From JAFDVL01 sp031409955 (GTDB lineage: Bacteria > Acidobacteriota > Blastocatellia > RBC074), in the NCBI GenBank assembly GCA_031409955.1, contig JANNYF010000191.1:1-64000 (forward strand): a DNA stretch of 64,000 nt. Reading direction: 5' to 3'. This document shows, piece by piece, positions 59,492 through 64,000 of the stretch. The notes beneath the pieces are model-generated. The model searched no databases, had not been told where the DNA came from, and worked only from the letters and a program-made list of their open reading frames with translations. The position numbers were made by a program, and so were the translations under genes. Every line of letters starts with the position of its first letter. The first letter of the stretch is position 1.

Positions 59492-60325
59492 ATGTCTGTT
59501 GCAATTCATCCATCCATGACGGAAGTTCCCGCCCATCTGGTCCATGACAATAAAGCGCCCGAGGCGTATCGCAATTACGAAACGGCCACACGCGATTGCG
59601 TCAAAGAACTCTATCGCCTCAATCATGCGAAGCAACCGCTTGATTTCGTACTGGCACAAAAAGCCAACTACACCAAGCTCGACAAAGCGGAACTAAGCAT
59701 TTGGGAAGCGATGGATTTTCTGAATAATTTCGTAGACGACAGCGACCCGGATTTGGCTTTGCCGCAAATCATTCATGCGCTGCAAACCGCCGAAGCAATC
59801 CGCCAAGACGGGCATCCGCGCTGGTTCATTCTCACAGGCTTCATCCACGATCTCGGCAAAATGCTGTGTATGTTCGATGAACCCCAATGGGCCGTCGTGG
59901 GCGACACGAATCCGGTCGGTTGTGCCTTCTCTGACAAGATCGTCTATTCCGAATTTTTCACCAACAATCCTGATGCGACCAATCCAAAACTGAATACGCC
60001 GAACGGAATTTATAAGCCGGGCTGCGGCCTGGACAACGTGCATCTGTCGTGGGGGCACGACGAATATCTGTATCACGTCGTGAAAGATTATTTGCCGGAA
60101 GAAGCGCTGTGGATGATTCGCTATCACTCGTGCTACGTGATTCACCAAGCAGGCGAATATGCGCATTTGTTGACGGAGCGCGATCACGAAATGATGAAGT
60201 GGGTGAAAGCCTTTAATCCCTATGACCTCTATTCCAAAGTCGAAGAGACGCCGAATTTTGAAGATTACCGAAGTTATTACGAAGCGTTAGTGGCTGAATT
60301 TTTCCCGCCGAAATTGAAGTGGTAA
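59492..60325 (+). CDS. Inositol oxygenase (MIOX-type)
   Basis: A 277-residue protein from the ATG at 59492, chosen for the GAAGGAG leader; the open frame extends upstream through repeat DNA. It has the MIOX di-iron site: WFILTGFIHDLGKML (His-Asp), HLSWGHDEYLYHV (His-Asp), RYHSCYVIHQAGEY and AFNPYDLYSK, plus the family ending FPPKLKW. MIOX splits myo-inositol to glucuronate with O2. It is known mainly from eukaryotes, with scattered bacterial homologues. There is no inositol operon in the window. Confidence 0.92.
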   Translation: MSVAIHPSMTEVPAHLVHDNKAPEAYRNYETATRDCVKELYRLNHAKQPLDFVLAQKANYTKLDKAELSIWEAMDFLNNFVDDSDPDLALPQIIHALQTAEAIRQDGHPRWFILTGFIHDLGKMLCMFDEPQWAVVGDTNPVGCAFSDKIVYSEFFTNNPDATNPKLNTPNGIYKPGCGLDNVHLSWGHDEYLYHVVKDYLPEEALWMIRYHSCYVIHQAGEYAHLLTERDHEMMKWVKAFNPYDLYSKVEETPNFEDYRSYYEALVAEFFPPKLKW

Positions 60326-60344
60326 TGCGCTTGGCGAACCTCCC

Positions 60345-60432
60345 GAACGGTACTGCGAGCCGTAGCGAGCCGCTTCCCAACTCGTAGCGGTTCAGTAGCC
60401 AGGCAAGCTCGCTACGGCTCGCAGTACCGTTC
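60345..60432. repeat. Long palindrome, GGAACNGTACCGCGAG family, copy 2
   Basis: 26-bp arms at 60345-60370 and 60407-60432 are exact complements (GAACGGTACTGCGAGCC...). It sits directly after the MIOX stop and ends 17 bp before the TonB-receptor relic. Confidence 0.85.
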
Positions 60433-60448
60433 CAGTCACCTTCAGATT

Positions 60449-61000
60449 TCAAAATTCCATTCGCAATCCAACAAAAGGAATCAAACTTCGCTCGCCAGTC
60501 AGCCGGGGCGTGCGCGTGTTGGGGTAACTGACTTCGGTGATGTTGCGATGCTTCGTCAAATTGAAAATGTCTACAAACGGGGCGAGCGACCAACGTTTGT
60601 AATCGAACTTTTTCTCGACCCGCAAATCCAGTTGGAAATAGTTATTGAAGTTCAGCACGTTGCGGTCGGCATCTTTGGCAATGGTCCAGAGTGTGAGTGC
60701 TGGGCTTGTCAGCGTAATCAATTCGCGCCGCGAATAAGGCTGCCCGCTGGCATAGCGTAATTTGGACGCGATGGACCAGCCTTTCACGCGCGTGCCGCCC
60801 ACCAACGTCAATTGATGCGCTTCCGCTGCGCGGTTGCAAGCGGTGCGCTGTAGCGATCTCGAAAGCTCATTGCGGTAATCATCAACTTGCTGGTTGGATT
60901 CACATCCACATCAATTTTATTGATGAAATCCAAATTGCGCGGGCGTCCAATATCGCCAATGTTGAAGAGGTCGAACGCCAAATCAATTTGGAATTGGATT
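60449..61000 (-). pseudogene. TonB-dependent receptor C-terminal relic
   Basis: The intact tail reads LVGGTRVKGWSIASKLRYAS, GQPYSRREL, FQLDLRVEKKFDYKRWSLAP, FVDIFNLTKHRNI and ends FVGLRMEF-stop, which is the last beta strands of a receptor with the aromatic C terminus. Upstream in other frames I read RPRNLDFINKIDVDVNPTS and, separately, DYRNELSRSLQRTACNRAA, so at least one frameshift separates the pieces. There is no start or plug domain. Confidence 0.8.
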
Positions 61001-61100
61001 CAGGTGCTGTGGATTTCCCCCCCCGTGCGCACGCGACGACCTCCACACGCGTGCTGAGAGGCTGAATGCCTGCAAATGATTAAGCGGACTGCGGCTTTAC

Positions 61101-61240
61101 AGCGGTTTGCAGGTGGATGCGACCTCGTGTCAGTAGCCCGACCGTCAGGGAGGGCAGCTTCCATCAACTGCACTCTTATTCAACGCCTACCCTCCCTGAC
61201 GGTCGGGCTACTGACACGCCGCACGCATCTGCAAACCGCT
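61101..61240. repeat. Nested palindrome with 28-bp perfect inner arms
   Basis: The inner arms 61127-61154 and 61190-61217 are exact complements (GTGTCAGTAGCCCGACCGTC...). Outer arms AGCGGTTTGCAG (61101) and CTGCAAACCGCT (61229-61240) flank them, so two palindromes are nested. Confidence 0.85.
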
Positions 61241-61303
61241 ATAAGGGATAAATAAAAGGCAAACGCATTTGTACAGGGCTATTCAGTTTTCCAGTTTGCA
61301 AAG

Positions 61304-61384
61304 CAATAGACCGCGAATCAGGCGGATCAACGCGGATCAGATCAGCGAAAATCCGCCGCATCCGCGTCATCTGTGGTCTATTCT
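61304..61384. repeat. GCGGATCA-type palindrome, copy 2
   Basis: The ends CAATAGACCGCG and the complementary CTGTGGTCTATT, with inner GGCGGATCAACGCGGATCAG and AATCCGCCGCATCCGCG, match the layout of the element at 49159-49274. Confidence 0.7.
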
Positions 61385-61406
61385 GCCGAAAACTGTCGGC
61401 AGCACG

Positions 61407-61574
61407 AATCCGAACAAGAGTTCGTTCGTCAAGGGTTTCACCCTGACGCCGCAGGAACGGCGCGAGGTGATTGCATTTCTGAAAGCGCTGACGGATGAAA
61501 AGTTTCTGACCGACCAACGCTTCAGCGATCCGTGGAAGGAATCACCCGCTGAAACAAACAGGCGTCCGCCATAA
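61407..61574 (+). pseudogene. Di-haem cytochrome c peroxidase/MbnH-like C-terminal relic
   Basis: The open frame ends NPNKSSFVKGFTLTPQERR, EVIAFLKALTDEKFLTD, QRFSDPWKES..., the characteristic tail of MbnH-like di-haem proteins and cytochrome c peroxidases (LTxxERxxLIAFLxxLTD). No CxxCH or start codon precedes it; the GCGGATCA palindrome lies in its place. A 56-residue remnant. Confidence 0.75.
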
Positions 61575-61685
61575 TAGAAGCGTTTCGCCGCGCTGCCCCT
61601 CTCTGGCAAAAAGCTGAAACCTCTGCTAGAAAAGCATTGTCTCTCTACTTGTAGGATTCGTTTTCTCTGAAAGGGCATTATCGCA

Positions 61686-64000
61686 ATGAAAGCTAATTTG
61701 CTTGGTTTGATATGTCTTTCGCTTATGGTGGGTGTTTCCGCACAAGTGCGCCATCCCTTGTTGGTAAACTTCGCCACCGCTCCATTACCACAAGGACAAA
61801 CAGGCACAATTCGCGTGGAGGTCAACGATCCGCAAGGCCAGGCGATTGCGGCGACAGGCAAAGTAGTAAACCTTGCGACGGGTGTCGAGCGCGGCTTTCA
61901 GACAGATGCACAGGGCAAATCCAATCTGGAGCAATTGCCCTTTGGGCGTTATCGTTTGGAAGTGAGCCGCGAGGGATTCGCTCGTCAATCGGTTTTGCTG
62001 GACGTGCAATCCACCACGCCGATCACACGCACGGTGACACTGACCATTGGCGCATTGGCTTTTAATGTTGAAGTCGTCGCCGCTACGCCATTGGCTGGGG
62101 CTGATCTCGAAGCCCATGAAGTTCCGACTCCAGTGCAGGCAGCTTCTTTGCGCGATATTCAGGCGAGCAATGCGCTTGATATTTCCGACTTCCTCAATCG
62201 TCGTCTCAAAGGCGTTCACCTCAACGAAATGCAGGGCAATCCGTATCAGGCCGATTTGAATTATCGCGGCTATACGGCTTCGCCCTTGCTGGGCACGCCG
62301 CAGGGCTTGTCGGTGTATTTGGATGGTGTGCGGCTCAATCAGCCGTTTGGGGACGTCGTCAGTTGGGACTTGATTCCGCGCAATGCCATTGCGGAAGTCG
62401 CGTTGTTGCCGGGATCGAATCCGTTGTTTGGCTTGAATACGCTCGGCGGCGCGTTGGCGATGCAAACCAAGGACGGACGCAATGCGCCGGGTACGTCGCT
62501 GGAAATAAGCGGCGGTAGCTTTGGACGCCTGATGGGCGATTTTGAGCACGGGGGAGCCAGCAGCAACGGCTTTCATTGGTATACGGCCAGCAGCCTTTTC
62601 TTTGAGAATGGCTGGCGTACCGATTCGCCGTCCAATGTGCGGCAATTCTTTGGCAAGCTGGGCTGGCAACAGAATCGCACTTCATTGGGAATGACCGTGA
62701 TGTATGCGAATAATTCGCTGATCGGCAACGGGCTGCAAGAGCAACGTTTTCTTGACCGCGATTACCAGAGCATTTACACCAAGCCGGACATCACCGCGAA
62801 TCGTGCGCCATTTTTTAATTTCAATGCGCGACATGGTTTCAACTCGCACGTAGCAATTTCCGGCAACGCGTACTTCCGTTCGATTCGTACCCATACGCTC
62901 AACGGCGACATCAACGAAGAATCGCTCAAGCAACAAGTGTATCAACTCAGTGATGACGACCGCGACGCGTTGACCGCCGCCGGATTCACTGGGGTTCCAA
63001 CCAACATCACCGCCGCGAACACGCCGTTCCCCTTTTGGCGCTGCATTGCGCAATCATTGCAGCGCGATGAGCCCTCGGAAAAATGCAACGGCTTGCTCAA
63101 TCGCACGCGCAGTCAGCAATACAACTACGGCGCATCGGGACAAGCTACGTTTGTCAATTTTCCGAACGGTCAACGCAATCAGTTAACGGCGGGCGGCGCG
63201 TTCGACCGCAATCGCGTAGACTTTGTGCAATCCACACAACTCGGCTATCTCAATCCTGACCGCAGTGTGACCGGCGTTAATTCATTCGGCGATGGCGTGA
63301 CAGGCGGTGTGGCAGATGATGCGCCGTTCGATACACGCGTTGATTTGAATGGACGCATTCAAACCTTCAGCCTATATGCCACTGATGCGCTGGCGCTGGG
63401 CAACAAGCTGACGCTGTCATTGTCCGGTCGGTACAACCGCACGACAATCAAAAATAGCGACCGCATCAATCCGGGCGGCGGACTTGGTTCATTGGACGGC
63501 AATCACACGTTTGACCGCTTCAATCCGGCAGTCGGCCTCACCTTCAGACCCGTGCGCTATTTGAATGCGTATGCGAGTTACAGCGAAGGCAATCGTGCGC
63601 CGACCTCGGTGGAATTGGGTTGCGCTGATCCTGCCTCGCCGTGCAAATTGCCGAACGCGATGGCGGGCGATCCGCCCTTGCAGCAAGTCGTGACGCGCAC
63701 GTTTGAAGCGGGCTTGCGTGGTGGGCAGGAAAGCCGCGTGAGTTGGAACATTGGCTGGTTTCGCGGCGAAAATCGTAACGATCTTTTGTTCGTCGCGTCA
63801 GAGCAAACGGGCTATGGCTATTTCAAAAACTTCGGCAAAACGCGGCGGCAAGGACTCGAATCGGACATCAACGCACGCATTGGGCGCTTGAGTTTGGGCG
63901 GCGGCTACACCTTCCTCAATGCGACGTATCAGAGCGAAGAAGAAGTCAACGGCGAAAGCAACAGCAGCAGCAATGCCGAAGCGCCGGGACTGGAAGGTCT
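61686..64000 (+). CDS. TonB-dependent receptor with N-terminal regulatory domain, 3' end cut by window
   Basis: From ATG 61686 (MKANLLGLICLSLMVGVSAQ, Sec signal). At least 771 residues are visible, continuing past the window edge. A carboxypeptidase-regulatory-like domain (about residues 35-120: GTIRVEVNDPQGQAI, TDAQGKSNLEQLPFGRYRLEV) precedes a plug: NALDISDFLNRRLKGVHL, DLNYRGYTASPLLGTPQGLS, LDGVRLNQPFGDVV, NTLGGALAMQTKDGR. The barrel starts near residue 285. The 'fatty acid/hydroxamate-type' plug wording (RGYTASPLLGTPQGLSVY) resembles TonB receptors of outer-membrane transport families; the substrate is unknown. Confidence 0.9.
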   Translation, partial: MKANLLGLICLSLMVGVSAQVRHPLLVNFATAPLPQGQTGTIRVEVNDPQGQAIAATGKVVNLATGVERGFQTDAQGKSNLEQLPFGRYRLEVSREGFARQSVLLDVQSTTPITRTVTLTIGALAFNVEVVAATPLAGADLEAHEVPTPVQAASLRDIQASNALDISDFLNRRLKGVHLNEMQGNPYQADLNYRGYTASPLLGTPQGLSVYLDGVRLNQPFGDVVSWDLIPRNAIAEVALLPGSNPLFGLNTLGGALAMQTKDGRNAPGTSLEISGGSFGRLMGDFEHGGASSNGFHWYTASSLFFENGWRTDSPSNVRQFFGKLGWQQNRTSLGMTVMYANNSLIGNGLQEQRFLDRDYQSIYTKPDITANRAPFFNFNARHGFNSHVAISGNAYFRSIRTHTLNGDINEESLKQQVYQLSDDDRDALTAAGFTGVPTNITAANTPFPFWRCIAQSLQRDEPSEKCNGLLNRTRSQQYNYGASGQATFVNFPNGQRNQLTAGGAFDRNRVDFVQSTQLGYLNPDRSVTGVNSFGDGVTGGVADDAPFDTRVDLNGRIQTFSLYATDALALGNKLTLSLSGRYNRTTIKNSDRINPGGGLGSLDGNHTFDRFNPAVGLTFRPVRYLNAYASYSEGNRAPTSVELGCADPASPCKLPNAMAGDPPLQQVVTRTFEAGLRGGQESRVSWNIGWFRGENRNDLLFVASEQTGYGYFKNFGKTRRQGLESDINARIGRLSLGGGYTFLNATYQSEEEVNGESNSSSNAEAPGLEG

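Larger units (their letters stand above)
61001..61406. other. 406-bp gene-free region with two palindromic elements
   Basis: Apart from the palindromes 61101-61240 and 61304-61384 I see no gene. It separates two gene relics, so it is probably decayed DNA. Confidence 0.6.

Overview
The window looks like a chromosomal segment of an Acidobacteriota bacterium, possibly near Blastocatellia or Solibacteres. The evidence is lineage style only: expanded DUF1549/DUF1553 (PSD1-type) plus DUF1501 gene pairs, a DUF1592/DUF1552 pair, an Oar-like TonB receptor with an N-terminal carboxypeptidase-regulatory domain, a CRTAC1 (FG-GAP/ASPIC-UnbV) protein and abundant Tat or Sec signal peptides. No rRNA, tRNA or CRISPR array was seen, and no integrase, transposase or reverse transcriptase. 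It may be a metagenomic contig, so the unusual junctions below could in principle be misjoins.

Layout. 1-7.2 kb: a GH130 fragment abutting a truncated TamB/AsmA-like gene, a TPR protein, a lipoprotein, a retropepsin-like protein, a PQQ-type propeller, a DUF2306 membrane protein and a secreted protein of unknown function. 7.2-13.9 kb (minus strand): a DUF1553 gene and a DUF1501 gene separated by accessory cargo, namely an OLD/SMC-like ATPase with a compact TOPRIM-like protein, an alpha/beta hydrolase and a TumE-type toxin-antitoxin-like pair. 14-19.5 kb: an NTF2-like protein, an SMP-30 lactonase and a second DUF1553-DUF1501 pair. 19.5-31.7 kb: a mosaic of DarTG, AIPR, a DUF1592-DUF1552 pair and a Septu-like ATPase+HNH pair, interleaved with 3'-end relics of DUF1501 and a broken copy of a Gfo/Idh/MocA gene. 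32-39 kb: a third DUF1553-DUF1501 pair followed by a NACHT NTPase, XisI and a DUF4258/YgiT-like pair. 39-64 kb: mostly ordinary chromosomal genes (DinB, SDR, CRTAC1, glycosidase, TonB receptors, 2OG oxygenase, secernin-like peptidase, phosphoesterase, ABC exporters, ferredoxin, HD-GYP regulator, MacB-type permeases, inositol oxygenase) separated by long hairpin repeats.

The main result is structural. Defence-type cassettes sit at the 3' ends of the paralogous DUF1553/DUF1501 genes, and several are bracketed by a second partial copy of that same 3' end. The OLD/TOPRIM pair lies between 75-bp DUF1553 3'-end repeats. DarTG lies between DUF1501 3'-end repeats that include a perfect 35-bp direct repeat. 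The combination 'DUF1501 3' end, cargo, Gfo/Idh 5' end' occurs twice with different cargo (AIPR, then Septu-like). This suggests that a repeated gene family is acting as a landing or shuffling platform for anti-phage genes. No recombinase is visible, so the mechanism (gene-end integration or recombination between paralogues) is inference.
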